A stretch of DNA of 64,000 bases from Epiperipatus broadwayi (taxonomy: Eukaryota; Onychophora; Udeonychophora; Euonychophora; Peripatidae). A program made the position numbers and the translations under genes. The notes beneath the pieces are model-generated. The model had not been told where the DNA came from. It did no database searches and saw only the letters and a list, made by a program, of their open reading frames with translations. This document shows, one piece after another, positions 9,231-21,960 of this stretch. The stretch is from the NCBI GenBank assembly GCA_028023455.1, contig JAQFVV010000185.1:310001-374000 (forward strand), read 5' to 3'. Each line of letters begins with the position of its first letter. Within the stretch, counting starts at the first letter, position 1.

Positions 9231-11873
9231 CAGGGGTCATCAACCTATGGCACACATGCCATGCTTTGTGCATCAATGATTATCAATGGCACTCAGAATA
9301 AATTGAAATAGTAAACATGTATATTTTAATTACAGTGTCTTTTTTTTTGTTTTTACATTCAACATTGAATTTACAATTAAATTATCATTTATCAGAAAAT
9401 AATACACTTGACGTTATTTAAAAATATTTTTGGTTGCAAGTAAAATAAATTCTACATATTCACATTTTACTTCTGATAATATTAATACATTGTACAGGCT
9501 TAAACCTGCATTTTATATTAAAAAATGAGATCGTAATCCAAATAAAAAGCTTACTACCTAATCAATTCTAGAAAGCTATTTTCAGTAGTTGAATGGTAAA
9601 TAACCGATGCTCATTGATGGTGCCTCTTTCAAAAAAGAGATTCTAGTGGCATACTGACTGAGAGATTCCCAAAATGTCTCACAAAAGATGTGATATTTGC
9701 TCTTTTCAAGACTCTTAGACAAATGAATATGGATTTGTACAGCAAAAAGATCGTATTGTGTGTCATACCTCAAATGTACAAAGACATTATCAAACTAAAC
9801 ATGTGTTCATGTTTAAAAACTCAGATGAGAAAAGTGAAACTATAAAAAGAGCTGTTTCTGCCTTTAAAAAACAAAGTACTTATTTTAGTAAAATAATTGG
9901 AACCCAAAATAAAACCACCGAATGTAATTATACAATTGCTCATTGTGTGGCTTTGAAAGGCAAATCTTTCACAGATGGGCAATTCATCAAAGAAACATTT
10001 TTGAAAAGTGCTGAAATCTTATTCAGTGATTTACCAAATAAACAAATGATACTGTCTCAAATTTGAGAAATACCAGCTTCTGCAAAATCAATTCAAAGAA
10101 GAGTAACTGACATGGCCGAAAATGTAACAACAAAACAGAAAACCAGTTTACATCAAGCTGTCACATTCAGTGTTGCTGTTGATGAAAGTACTGATGTACA
10201 TGATGTGACACACCTAGCAACAGTTGCATGATATTGTGACAACAATTATATTTATAAAGATTTTTGTTGCTTGATTTCTCTTACTGGCACAACAAAGGTA
10301 CATGATATTTTCACTGCATTTTTCAATTATTTTGAAAATCAGAAAATTAACATAAATAAAATATTTAGTGTACTATTGATGCCAGCCATGCAATGGTTGG
10401 AAAGGAAAAGGGATTTGTTAAACTTTTTGAAAATCATATTAAACATTGAATATTGGGTTTCGACTGCATTATACATCAGAAAAATTTAGTTGCAAAAATC
10501 TCATCACAATGCTGAATTCATTTCATAGTTTCTCATTCTTCATTAGCATATAGACAATTTAAATCCCCATTGCAAGAAATGAATAGTGTATATATAGACC
10601 TCTCTTTATACAGCAATGTTCATTGGATTAGTCGAAGTAATGTCTTGAACAAGTTTTATCATATCTGAAAGAAATTAAGATGTTTCTTGATGAAAAAAAC
10701 AACACTATCTGAAAATAAATGATGAAGATTGGTTATGCAAATTGATGTTTCTGACTGATATAACTCACACCTGAATGAGTTAAACTTGCATTTACAAGGG
10801 GAGGATCAAACAGTACTAGAACTTTTTGAATATTAAAAAGGATTTGCATCAAAATTAGATATATTTTGATATGATATTACCACTAACACCTACAAGTACT
10901 TTCCAAATGTAAAGGCCCATGCAAATCAATTTAATATTAACAAAGATGAACTTCAAAAATACATTGGAGCTCTCAGAGAAAAAATTCCCAAATGATGTGA
11001 AGACTTCCAAATATACACACCCATATTTTCTTTTCTTATCAAACCTGACTTAATTGATTTAAAGATGACTCCATTTGATTTATATCTTTTTGAGTGGATG
11101 GATATTGATAGTTGTGAAATGGAATTAATCAAATTAATATCACCAGAATTGTGGAAAATTAAATTTGTAGAATTGCAGAAAACTCTTGAAGGAAACTGTC
11201 TAGAAAAGTCAGCTGTCATTCTCAATTGTTGGATATCATTACATGAAAGATTTAATTCTTTGAAAAAAAAACTGCTTGTGTGCTGCTTTCGGCATTTGGT
11301 TCAACTTACTTTTGTGAAAAAATTTTTTCACATATAAAAAATATTTTGAGTTCACAAAGAAGTTGCCTGACACCTGAACATTGAGAAGCATGTGTGAAGC
11401 TAAATGTGACTAATTACTTACCTGACATTGAACAATTGAGCAAAGAGGTACAAGAGCAAGGTTCACATTAATTTATTTTAATAATAAAAAATGGCTAATC
11501 ACATTAGAATTCATGATATTTTTTTCTTATTTAAATTATATATTTTGTATATATAAAAAGTTGTAATTTATAATTTGTAATATAATTTTTAATAAGCATG
11601 TTAAAAATTACAAATTTTAAAAACATGATTTTAAGTATTTTAAAATATTTAATGACCAATAACATAAGACCCAGTTATAATGGACTTCAAAAGTATATAT
11701 TATATAGTAGTATATATTAGATACTATAATATTATATATAACTTTGAAGCCCATTTTAACAGAACCAATTTTGATAGCATATAATATAACAAGATTGGTA
11801 AAATCATGTCGGCACATGGAATAACATTGTAAGATAGGTTCGCACCACACTACTAAAAGGTTGCTGACCCCTG
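9231..11873 (+). mobile_element. hAT (Charlie-like) DNA transposon, full length, inactive
   Basis: The element is 2643 bp. It starts CAGGGGTCATCAACC and ends with the inverted counterpart GGTTGCTGACCCCTG, so 14 of the 15 terminal bases match. A perfect 8-bp duplication flanks it. The interior encodes a hAT transposase with several stops and frame breaks (9674-11,471). The remaining termini are non-coding. The CAGGGGT ends, the 8-bp duplication and the transposase type all point to the Charlie/GTF2IRD2-like branch of hAT. The intact duplication shows that the element has not moved since insertion. Confidence 0.95.
9674..11471 (+). pseudogene. hAT transposase pseudogene (GTF2IRD2/Charlie-type)
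   Basis: The transposase would bind the element ends and catalyse cut-and-paste in the nucleus. The ATG at 9674 opens a frame beginning MSHKRCDIC. A decayed BED-like finger is suggested near 9760-9800 by HYQTKH. A longer open piece covers 9758-10,066. The core motif FSVAVDESTDVHD lies near 10,167-10,206 and holds the first catalytic Asp of the RNase H-like fold. The hAT dimerisation tail near 11,290-11,470 includes FGSTYFCEKIFSHI, RSCLTPEH and PDIEQL. In-frame stops occur at about 10,064 and 10,230, and frameshifts fall between pieces (for example near 11,300). It resembles GTF2IRD2-like and ZBED5-like proteins, which were domesticated from such transposases, but the breaks here show it is not a functional gene. 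Confidence 0.9.
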
Positions 11874-11881
11874 ATATAGAA
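11874..11881. repeat. Right 8-bp target-site duplication of hAT element
   Basis: ATATAGAA, identical to 9223-9230. Confidence 0.93.
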
Positions 11882-12568
11882 AATGATAATTTATTAAATA
11901 TAAATATTTTTTAATAAGTATACCTTGTTATCAAGAGTACCTGTTGCTGGATTAAATGTAAGAATTTTATGTAAGTCTGTATAATATTCAAATAAATACT
12001 ATTATTATTTTTCTACAAAGAAAGATATTTATTATAATGTGACTGAATGCTATGTGTATGAGATAAAAAGTTTTTTTTTAAAAAAAAAAAAAAAAAAAAA
12101 ATTGGAAAAATTAGGGGATTATAAATCAATAAGCATAAAATAATTAAAATGCAAAATAATCCAAGTGTTGATGAATAAATTGATTATAAGATTATTCGTA
12201 ATTAAAATGCTTAAATGAATAATTGAAAAAACTTGATGAAAGTGATTAAAATTGTCAGAATATTAATACTAAAAATTCCGTCTTATCAAAATTTTAAGAT
12301 AGAATAAATTTGCCACATGTTTTGAAAGCAAAATGCTAAAATAAAAAAAATAAAAAATTTAAATAATATTGTCTTTGGAAAACGTATTTGTCAATGAGTA
12401 GAGGATCAAATTTTTATCTGACTGTATTATTATATATGTAAACAGTATATTATAAAATGGCACATTAAATATGCATGGACTGAGTAGTTGATTTCCAATA
12501 AAGAAAACAATGATAGAAGAGGTTATAAAAATAATGAATAATCTGATTATATATATTCTCAGATTAGT

Positions 12569-12620
<52 letters not shown>

Positions 12621-12984
12621 ATAAATCACATGAGATTATAACAGATTATTTACAATTGTTTAAAATATAACTATGGAGAAATAAAAGCTCAGAATTGAGA
12701 AGCCAGGCCAAATGCTTCTAAAAGAACGTCCATTTTTCTGTACTATCATTGCTTAATTAATTTCATTAAAAAAAGAAAGCAACTGTAAGAATATTAACCA
12801 ACTCTGCAAATAAACTAAAATTTTACACTAGAAAAAAAGATTTATGTTATATAAAAAACAACTTAGTTTTATGCTAAAAGGAAAACTGCAGAAAAATAGA
12901 GTCACTAATATATATGCACATAATAAATTAAGTTTGATGTCTGTATTTATTCCACAATATATGTAATATTCAAATCAATATATA
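11882..12984. other. AT-rich non-coding sequence with TA repeat
   Basis: No coding or RNA feature is recognisable. It contains a T8/A20 run near 12,070-12,102, a TA array at about 12,572-12,617 and a short TA run at about 12,978-12,992 that borders the Penelope-like element. Confidence 0.5.
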
Positions 12985-14892
12985 TATATATCAAAATACA
13001 GTAAAATTCACATAAACTATATTACTTTTAGACGTATTTTTGACTATAGAACATGTAGTCTTTATCAACTATATATAACATTGAATAATCAAAATGAGAT
13101 AACCCTTCACAATATCCATAGTTCAATTCAGATTTCCCACAATTCTGTTATATTTACATTTGATGACTGCCAATTCATTAACATTTGACAATTTCTTGAA
13201 ATCAACATAGCCTCTTTTATTTTATGTTTATTGTGGCAATGTTCAGTTTGAATAATTTTCATATTTTTATAATCAAATTTAAATCCATATTGACAAGATT
13301 TATTATGATCAAATATAAAAGATGATGAAGGTTTATATACATCTATTCCTGATTGTTTTTAATTTTGAATTCTATTATATAAATGCATATGCTCTTTTAT
13401 TCTCTTCTCTAATCTACACTTAGATTCACCAATATATTGTAAGCCACATTTACGTATCAATTTATATATAATACATTTTTGATTAAACTTTGAATTTTGA
13501 ATTTTAGAGTTATTAAGTAATCTATATATATTTGTTGAGAAAAGTGCAATATAACACAAACCATTATAAATTCTCCTAATAAACTTGACCTACTTATCCA
13601 ATATAAATGGCATTGAAATCCATTTCATTTTGATATTATTTTTATTTTTATTACATTGTTGATTCCCTTTGAATTTTATTACTAACATTAGTAATAGCAT
13701 TTTTATAACAACCAATTTTCAACAAATCATTAACAAATAAATGTCATTATTTATTTTATCATTAGAATATTTGCACAATCTCATTTCAAAATAAGAATGA
13801 TTTTAATCCAGACAACTTATGACTTATAAGTATATATGATTCATATAGAATAAAACCTCTAGTTTCAATTGGTTTAATTAACATAAAATAATTCAAATTG
13901 TAATCATTATGTGTAACTTGAATATCCAAGAACATTATGGAATTGTATTTCTCTTGGGTAATAACCCACTTTATATTTTTAATCTGATTTAATTCATTAA
14001 ATAAATTGATATTAAATCTTGTTTTCCACAAATAAAAACATCATCCACATATCTATGATATACTTAAATTTCTTGATATTTCAATTGCTTTAAAATTTTA
14101 CCTTCATAAATTGATATAATAAATTTATGAATTTAAGCAACAGCAGGAAGACTCACTGGCCAACCATAACTCAATTTATAATATTCATTATTAAAATTAA
14201 CATAAATATCTTTATCAATAAACTGCAATACTTTTATAATAAAATTTATAATATCAGACTATATTTTTTGAAACAAGAGCATTATAAATAATATTAATTG
14301 ACTCTATTTGATCTATTGATCCATATATTTCATTTACATCAAAAGTACAAATTGGGTCATGTAATTCTATATTTATATTCTTAATTTTATCCACAAAATC
14401 AAACAACGATGAAACAGTATATTCTCCAAAACCTAAAGATCTTGAAGTAATAACTGAATATATCTACATGTTATGATAATAATGTGCACCACCAAAATCA
14501 ATGATCAATCTTAAGGTATAATTTTCTTTATGTAGCTTTATACTCAAAAATATCCTTGGATAAATAGCTAATGATGGATATAAATTATAATATGTATACC
14601 TATCAATAGCTTTATTCTTAGCTTTTATTAAAATTTCATTTATAAATTTTATGTGAGATGTATCTATTTATTATTTCGCTATTTTAAAATTTAAGCTTTT
14701 TCATTTGATCCATATCTTTTTTATTATATTTTGCTCTTGTAATCAAACACATTCAAAGACCGTTATCTTCTTTTAAACACACTAAGTCATTATCTAATAG
14801 AAAACTTTTAAATTTATTAATTTGACATAATCATTTATCATTCCTATTATATTTAAAGTTTTTATTTTTAACTTCTTTAACAATATTATTTT
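12985..14892 (-). mobile_element. Penelope-like retroelement, copy 1 (minus), degenerate
   Basis: Read on the minus strand, this is the longer of two inverted copies. From its 5' side it shows a conserved N-terminal block (YPSLAIYPRIF, then LRLIIDFGGAHYYH near 14,490-14,525), RT motif A (TFDVNEIYGSI near 14,310-14,345), the downstream FLDIQVTHND segment (about 13,905-13,940) and a GIY-YIG endonuclease piece (CGLQYIGESK...RIKEH, about 13,395-13,445). Penelope-like elements join a telomerase-like RT to a C-terminal GIY-YIG nuclease, and this order fits. Stops and frameshifts are numerous. The 3' end lies against a TA repeat, a common target for these elements. Confidence 0.9.
13041..13069 (-). 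ncRNA. Hammerhead-like hairpin at PLE 3' end (copy 1)
   Basis: The minus strand reads GTTGATAAA, then GACTA...TAGTC as a stem, then AAAA. The order (TGAtRA, stem II, then an A-rich GAAA-like box) is the layout of the hammerhead core known from Penelope-like elements. Several core bases deviate from CTGATGA/GAAA, so this copy is probably not catalytic. Confidence 0.35.
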
Positions 14893-14941
14893 TGTTTTAA
14901 AAAATATAAAGTCTGATATTATAAATTTTATTATAAAAGTA

Positions 14942-15385
14942 TTGCAGTTTATTGATAAAAATATTTATTTTAATTTTCATAATGAATATTATAAAATAAG
15001 TTATGGTTGGCCAATGGGTCTTCCTGCTGTTGCTCAATTTTTTAATTTTGTTATATCAACTTATAAAGGTAAAATTTTAAAGCAATTGAAATATCAAAAA
15101 ATTCAAGTATATCATAGATATGTGGATGATGTTTTTATTTGTGGAAAACAAAATTTAATAATCATTTTATTTAATGAATTAAATCAGATTAAGAATATAA
15201 AGTGGGTTATAACCCAAGAGAAATACAATTCCATAATATTCTTGGATATTCAAGTTACACATAATGATTACAAATTGGATTATTTTATGTTAATTAAACC
15301 AATTGAAATGAGAGGTTTTATTCCATATGAATCATATGTACTTATAAGTCATAAGTTGTCTGGATTAAAATCATTCTTATTTTGA
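14942..15385 (+). pseudogene. Penelope-like RT fragment (motifs B, C, D)
   Basis: This open stretch of 147 codons starts inside the RT palm. GWPMGLPAVAQFFNFV (about residues 23-38) is RT motif B. YHRYVDDVFICG (about 59-70) is motif C, with both catalytic aspartates (YVDD) intact. FLDIQVTHND (about 100-109) is the following conserved block. HKLSGLKSFLF closes the frame and corresponds to the HKxxxIKSL block before the linker in this family. Motif A and the N-terminus are absent because the copy is truncated at its 5' side, so it cannot encode a working enzyme. The frame at 13,786-14,031 on the minus strand is the same region of copy 1. Confidence 0.88.
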
Positions 15386-15579
15386 AATGAGAAATTGTGC
15401 AAATATTCTAGTGATAAAATAAATAATGTACATTTATTTGTTAATGATTTATTATAAAAATGCTATTACTAATGTTAGTAAAAAAATTCAAAGGGAATCA
15501 ACAATGTAATAAAAATAATATCAAAATGAAATGGATTTCAATGCCATTTATATCGCATGAGCAGGTCAAGTTTATTAAA

Positions 15580-15815
15580 AGAATTTATAATAGTTTGTGT
15601 CATATTGCTTTTTTCTCAACAAATAATATAAATATATTACTTAATAACTCTAAATTCAAAATTCAAAGTTTAATCAAAATTGTATTTTATATAAATTGAT
15701 ATATAAATGTGGCTTACAATATATCGGTGAATCTAAGGTACATTTAGAGAAGAGAATAAAAAAGCATATGCATTTATATAATAAAATCAGGAATAGGTTC
15801 AAATAAACCTTCATC
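15580..15815 (+). pseudogene. GIY-YIG endonuclease remnant of PLE copy 2
   Basis: After stops that break the frame, the sequence reads ...LIYKCGLQYIGESKVHLEKR followed by IKKHMHLYNKI. CGLQYIGESK is the GIY-YIG core as found in Penelope-like elements (the C-x-x-x-YVG/YIG form), and RIKKH supplies the conserved Arg region. The corresponding part of copy 1 is at 13,359-13,559. Confidence 0.8.
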
Positions 15816-16068
15816 ATCTGTTATATTTAATCATAATAAATCTTGTCAATATGGATTTAAATTTGATTACAAAAATATGAAAATTATTCAAATTGAACAT
15901 TCCCACAATAAACATAAAATAAAAGAGGCTATGTTGATTTCAAGAAATCATCACATGTTAGTGAATTGGCTGTCATCAAATGTAAAAATAACAGAATTGT
16001 GGGAAATCTGAATTGAACTATGGGCTATTGCGAAGGGTTGTCTCATTTTGATTATTTAATGTTATATA

Positions 16069-16100
16069 GTTGATAAAGACTACAAGATGTATAGTCAAAG
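16069..16100 (+). ncRNA. Hammerhead-like hairpin at PLE 3' end (copy 2)
   Basis: GTTGATAAA, then a GACTA...TAGTC stem with a 9-base loop, then AAAG. It is the same structure as at 13,041-13,069 and the stem is preserved. Confidence 0.35.
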
Positions 16101-16165
16101 TACTTCTAAAAATAATATAGTTTATGTGAATTTTACTGTATTTTGATATATATATATATATATAT

Positions 16166-16841
16166 ATATATGTAAAATAAATAAAATGTCCATTAATTAA
16201 AAACAAAATTGTAATTATAATTGAGATAATAAATTTAACGGTTTACAAACTATTACAAGCAATCCTTAAATCCACAGAAGTACTTTCGGTTAATTTCTTA
16301 AACATGACTCAACTGCCATTAATTATATATATATATTCTAACCTTATGCATGTGTATACTCACTTCCAGCGCAATATAATATTAAATTTAATGGGTTAGC
16401 TCAGTTAATGATTACGCTCGGTTAAATGCAAATAATTGATAAATAAAATATCCTGCATTAATATTAAAACATTCTACTAAAAAAATTATGAAAAGGTTCA
16501 GTTTATAAAATAAATAAATAAATATTTATTATATCATGAGACTTGGAAGTGAAATGCAGATGTCAAGAAAGATTACATTGAGCCAATATCCCACAGGATA
16601 CTACCTTAATGGCATAAGAACACTACCCCCCCTGATTACTATCTCAAATAAATAAACTTATAGTATTCTTATGACTTTAATAAATCCTACTCATTAAGAT
16701 TAAACTAATAATTAAATCTTAATCTTTTATTTATAATAATTTAGTTTAATAAAATCTCAGGTTCATAAAACTATTCTAAGTTAACTAAAATCACTGTAGT
16801 AAAACATGATAAGGGATTTTTATATCATACTCTACTACACT

Positions 16842-16844
<3 letters not shown>
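16166..16844. other. Non-coding AT-rich sequence
   Basis: It begins in the TA tract where PLE copy 2 ends. Another short TA run lies near 16,322-16,336. Nothing else was recognised. Confidence 0.5.

Positions 16845-16890
<46 letters not shown>
16845..16890 (+). repeat. GTA trinucleotide microsatellite
   Basis: About 15 uninterrupted GTA units, separated by about 10 bases from the following AAT array. Confidence 0.97.
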
Positions 16891-16900
16891 GTGGAATAAA

Positions 16901-17075
<175 letters not shown>

Positions 17076-20000
17076 ATTCTTCAATGGATGAACTAATTTA
17101 TACATCTTTTTCTCTTCACTATAATTTTTATTACCATAATAAATATAATAAAATGCTATAATATAATCTTTTATCTTCATATAATAACGTAATAAGTATG
17201 TGGTAGCATTTTATATTCTGAAAAATATATGTGTGGCAATGAATAATGTAAAATGTGATTACTTAATTAAATAAATTCCAAGAAAATATTAGAATTTTTA
17301 AAATAATACTTTATTTATTTCTGTGCAAAATGTTATGTTTTATTCAATTATTCTGTGTGTACTATGCATTTTAATGGAAAAGAAAATTGTCTGAACACAA
17401 ATTTTGAAAACAAATTTAACAAAGTTTTATTATAACAATAAAATAAAATAACAATTTATTTACAATATTTACACCTGACATCCTAAATTTGCACCGTTAT
17501 ACATTTCTTATTAATTATATTTATTTAAAACAATAGAGAATTTATTTAAGACTTCACTCTGACTTAAAAATAATAATAATAAAACAATAAAATTTTATTT
17601 ATCTCTTTGTGATCAATTTTTATGATGAAATTACATTTCTTTATACTTATTTTAACATATCATATCCTTAAATATTATTTCACTATGCTTCCTTTTAAAA
17701 CATCCATTGGAACATAGAACAAAAAACACAAAAAATAATATCGAGCATGGATCTTTTTACTAAAACAATTTTCGTTTTGCAATGTTAAAAATACTATATA
17801 AAATATTTACTGTTAATTTATTATTAGATTGTGTGGACATCATTGTTCACTACACTATGATTATTAAATACAATATATCCTACCTAACATTACTCTAATA
17901 CTGAATAACTGTAATCATTGATGTATTCTTTATTATTTAAATAAATACAAAACTGTACCTATGCTTATTATTTATATCGTTTTGCTTTATAACATTATAT
18001 CTTAAAAATATGCAATACTCATAAAAAAATGAAATAAAATATTTAAAAGTTATTTAACACTTCAAAGAGCAACTTTGCTTTATTTATTTTATTTCTAAAA
18101 TTTATTTTATTTCCAAAAATAAATTTAGAACATATTTTATGATTCTTTGTTATTTTAGGTCCGTTGGGTTTCAATTCCAACTTGCACAAACTCTACTCCT
18201 TCTTATAAGTAAATGAATTTATCTTATTCAGACAATAGCATATCTTAAACTCTAAATTATTTATTATTTCTTTACAAAATATTATCGATTTGTTACAAAG
18301 GATATTTATATATATATATATGTTTTAATTTGATGTGTGTGTGATGTGTGTGTTGATCAAAAGTACAAAACTGAGAAAATTCATATAGTTCTAATTGTAC
18401 TATATAAGGTTGCCTGAGAAATATTTGGTTATTAGTATAATTCATTAGCAAATTAATATAAGAAAATAAAAGAGAAGAAAACATTTCTATGATAATCTGA
18501 CTGATAGCAAAGTTTTCACTGAAGCAAGTTAGAAAATATTAGAACCGTAAGTAAAGATAAGCATGAATATAAAACGACACGAGCAAAACTATCATTTCTT
18601 GATTGCTATCCTTGTAAAAATTAAATACAAACGCAAGTATTCCAACATATATCATTCACTCAAGGGATGCTTATATGAATAGTTATTTTTTTAATTCTAT
18701 TATGTATTATTGTTATACAATTATCTATATATGTAGTATAGTAAAAAACTTCTAAAATTAAATGCCCTTTTTGCATTAATAAAAGTTTCAATTTTAAAAA
18801 ATAAAATTTTAAGATATTTACAAGATCATTTTATCCGCTTTGATAGATTAAAAGGAGGGGGGGGGGGAGGAGAATAAAAGAGTTTTAACAAAACAGAAGT
18901 AAAAAGAAAAGTTTACTTTTTCCAAAAAGTAAAAAAAGTTAATACCTAGAAAGAAAGCTTGTTGTTTATTTATAAAATTATTCACTTGACTTTAAAATGA
19001 CTTCTTTATTTAATTAAAAAAATAGTTATACAGAATCTATAAATTATTATAGTAATGAAAAGTGCTAATTTTATATTAAAATAATTCTGCACTATAGAAT
19101 TATATTATTGTAATTATACATTTATATTGTAGAATAATAGTACTGTACAACAAAATGAAAATCTAGCTTCTATTGTTATTCTCATGTCGAAAGAAAATTG
19201 CTTGTGCATTTTATTTACTGGTATTTTCTTTTTGTGAGATTAGTCATTAACAATTTTTAGAATTTTTATTGCAAATTCTATGATTAATCGTTAAGAAGAT
19301 GCAAATTTGTCATGAATGAATTCAATGCAGTTCCATGGATTTGCGTCATCTGAATGCAAAATTTTTGTATATCCATTTTTCATTAAAAATTAAAAGATTC
19401 AGAAGTACAATAAGTATTCCAACCATTTTATTACACGCACATTAAAAGGGATATACATAAAAAAAACACAAATAGTAAAAAAAATATAAAACAATATATT
19501 TTTATTCATTTCTTACAGTGATATTCTTTTGGCTCTCATTAAAAAAAATTTGTTTAATAACTTCTAAATCTAAATTGATGCATATTTCATTTTCTATAAT
19601 TAATATGGATCATTTTTAAAATTTTTCTTGTCCTATACTCGATCTTAAGTAACTTTTTGTTAATTTTAATTTTGCAAAGAATCTTTCTCCAGAAGTAGTC
19701 ATCATTAATATTGTTAATTTTTTTTTATAAAACTGTTATCAAATTCGGAAATAATATGATTAAATTATTTTCAAATATAAATCGAAAATATCCTATTCCA
19801 TTACATATTAAGCATAAGATGTTTATTTTTTAAATTTAATGTAAGGATTATTTTATAATTTTGTGTATAATATTATCATTTTCATTATTTATTGTATGTG
19901 GCCATTGTTATAGGCACTCACCACACATTCCCTATTTTATCTATTCAGTGTAATGAGAGCAGTGACTAAAATAAGTTGTGTTAAAGTTCATAACATTTAT

Positions 20001-20808
20001 TTAACTATTTAATGATTCAGTCACTCTGAAATATCTCACATTCAAAGGCAAGATATGTGAACAAACAGTTCAGTGTATTATTTATTCCTTGCTTTTTATA
20101 AATGTATTTGATTATTCTGCCTCTATATTGTAACACCCAGATTTATTACACCCTTTGCATTCTGGTATAGAACAGACCTGAATGAATTTCAAAATAAAGA
20201 CACCAGATAATATTTTTACAATTAACTGATCAAATGCCCAATGCAGTTGAAGAAAATAGAGAGTAATGAATTTGAGAGCTAAACAGTTCTTAGATTATAC
20301 CCAACCTGTCCTTTTTGGTGCTTGAATGTCAAATGACCTCATTAATGAGTAATTATTTGTTTTGTTTTCTTAATAAGCTATTTTTTTTACTATACTATTA
20401 AATTATTTTTTCTCTGAAAAAAAAGTGTATCTCTATCAAATTGTAATTAATATTTTCATTTATTTTTTGCATTAAAATAGTTTTAAGAAATTCTCTTAAT
20501 TTAGATGATACTAAACTCAAATTATTATCAACTATTTTGTTTTTCAATCAAAAACTTGAGAAAGCATTTAAATTTTAATAACTTATATTTCCTAACTAGT
20601 TTTTTTTTTTCTGACTACTTTTAGCATAAAAAATGGAAATGAAGTCACAATTTTTTTTTAAAGAACTTTTCATAGGTTCTCTCCATGAAAAAGTTTTCAC
20701 TTGTTTAAATGAACAGGTAGAAGATAAATAACTATAAGTCAATTAAGCAAGAAAAAAATGTATATTATTGAATTTATAGTAAATAATAAAAATCATATAC
20801 ATTAGCTG
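17076..20808. other. 3.7 kb of AT-rich non-coding sequence
   Basis: No ORF with a recognisable motif, RNA gene or repeat pair was found. Features seen: a TA run near 18,308-18,322 followed by TGTGTGTG near 18,333, and a G10 run near 18,857 in otherwise G-poor sequence. Confidence 0.45.
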
Positions 20809-21121
<313 letters not shown>

Positions 21122-21149
21122 TTAATGTTTTCATGGTTATATAATGTAG

Positions 21150-21960
21150 ATAAATTATAACTTTTTGGGCTGTACCATGTATTGTTTTCCATTAAACACC
21201 AATATTTTGACGGACTAGTAACCGCCATTATCAAGGTTAACTTTTGAAAGAAAATCGTTAGATCTTAAAAAATAACGTGACTGTGTGCGAGATGAGAAAT
21301 GAGATTCTAGTTCAGCATTCACAATATGAGGCTTATCAAAATGTTTATTTTCCTCAGTATTTTCACCTATTAATTTTAACTTAATATTAGATAAAATGAG
21401 AGGTTTTCACATAGCTGGAATACATTGTGCTTCATCAGCCCTATTTAAACCAGTAAGTCTCTTTAATATTTCAATTGACTCTCTCATGGTTCTTAAATCA
21501 TATCTTTCCAAATTAGCAAGTATTTTTGTATTGTCAAAATTAGATTTGTGACCAGTTTCTAAATAATGGGAAGTAAAAACTGATGTGCTAATTTTTTGAT
21601 GAAAAGCATTTCTATGTTCCTTAATTCTGACATTAATTCATCTATTAGACTGACCCACATAGCCTCTTGAGCACTGAAAACATGGAATTTCATAAACTCC
21701 TTGGTGTTCCAAAAATATTCTGTCTTTAGGTTTATACAAAAAAATCACCATTTTTTTTGCCAGTAAAGAAAGTAGTCTTTATATTAAAACAAGATAGTCT
21801 TCTACTGATTTTATCAGTAACCCCCCTCCCAATTTAAGACAAAATTACTCTATTAAAAGAGGAATTGTCAATTCTATCCTCTTTTTTCTTTTTAGTATTA
21901 ATGTTATTTTTATTATAATTATTAGAAAGCAGAAATGAAATGGAATATCAAGTATAATTT
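21150..21960 (-). mobile_element. Penelope-like element, 3' part (minus strand)
   Basis: The minus strand from about 21,850 reads pieces that match the RT-to-nuclease region of Penelope-like proteins: GVTDKISRRLSCFNIKTTFF, then PKDRIF, then GVYEIPCFQCSRGYVGQSNR, RIKEHRNAF, HYLETGHKSNFDNTKIL and RESIEILKR. The CFQCSRGYVGQ stretch is the GIY-YIG core and the H-x-x-x-TGH segment is the downstream conserved block. A few stops and shifts interrupt it (near 21,645 and 21,745). It ends within about 30 bases of the TATC satellite. PLEs are known to favour simple repeats, so the satellite was probably the target. Upstream RT is absent (5' truncation). Confidence 0.9.
21203..21236 (-). ncRNA. Hammerhead-like hairpin at PLE 3' end (21.2 kb)
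   Basis: The minus strand reads CCTTGATAAT, then a GGCGG...CCGTC stem (5 pairs, one G-U) with an 8-base loop, then AAAAT. This is the same core layout as the other PLE tails but with an unrelated stem sequence, as expected if the stem is conserved by pairing. Confidence 0.4.

Larger units (their letters stand above)
14893..16165 (+). mobile_element. Penelope-like retroelement, copy 2 (plus), 5'-truncated
   Basis: This copy is an inverted repeat of 12,985-14,265, the 3' ~1.27 kb of copy 1. Its left edge abuts the 5' limit of copy 1, giving a head-to-head pair. It begins within RT after motif A and contains RT motifs B and C, the linker, GIY-YIG remnants (CGLQYIGESK near 15,710-15,740) and the same 3' tail ending in a TA repeat at 16,144-16,172. 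Copies 1 and 2 differ at several residues per hundred in the shared RT segment, so the pair is old or was formed from two different elements. Confidence 0.88.

Noticed and set aside
9758-11337. Domesticated GTF2IRD2/ZBED-like host gene
   Set aside because: Intact terminal repeats and target duplication show that it is still a transposon copy, and several stops and frameshifts break the coding region.
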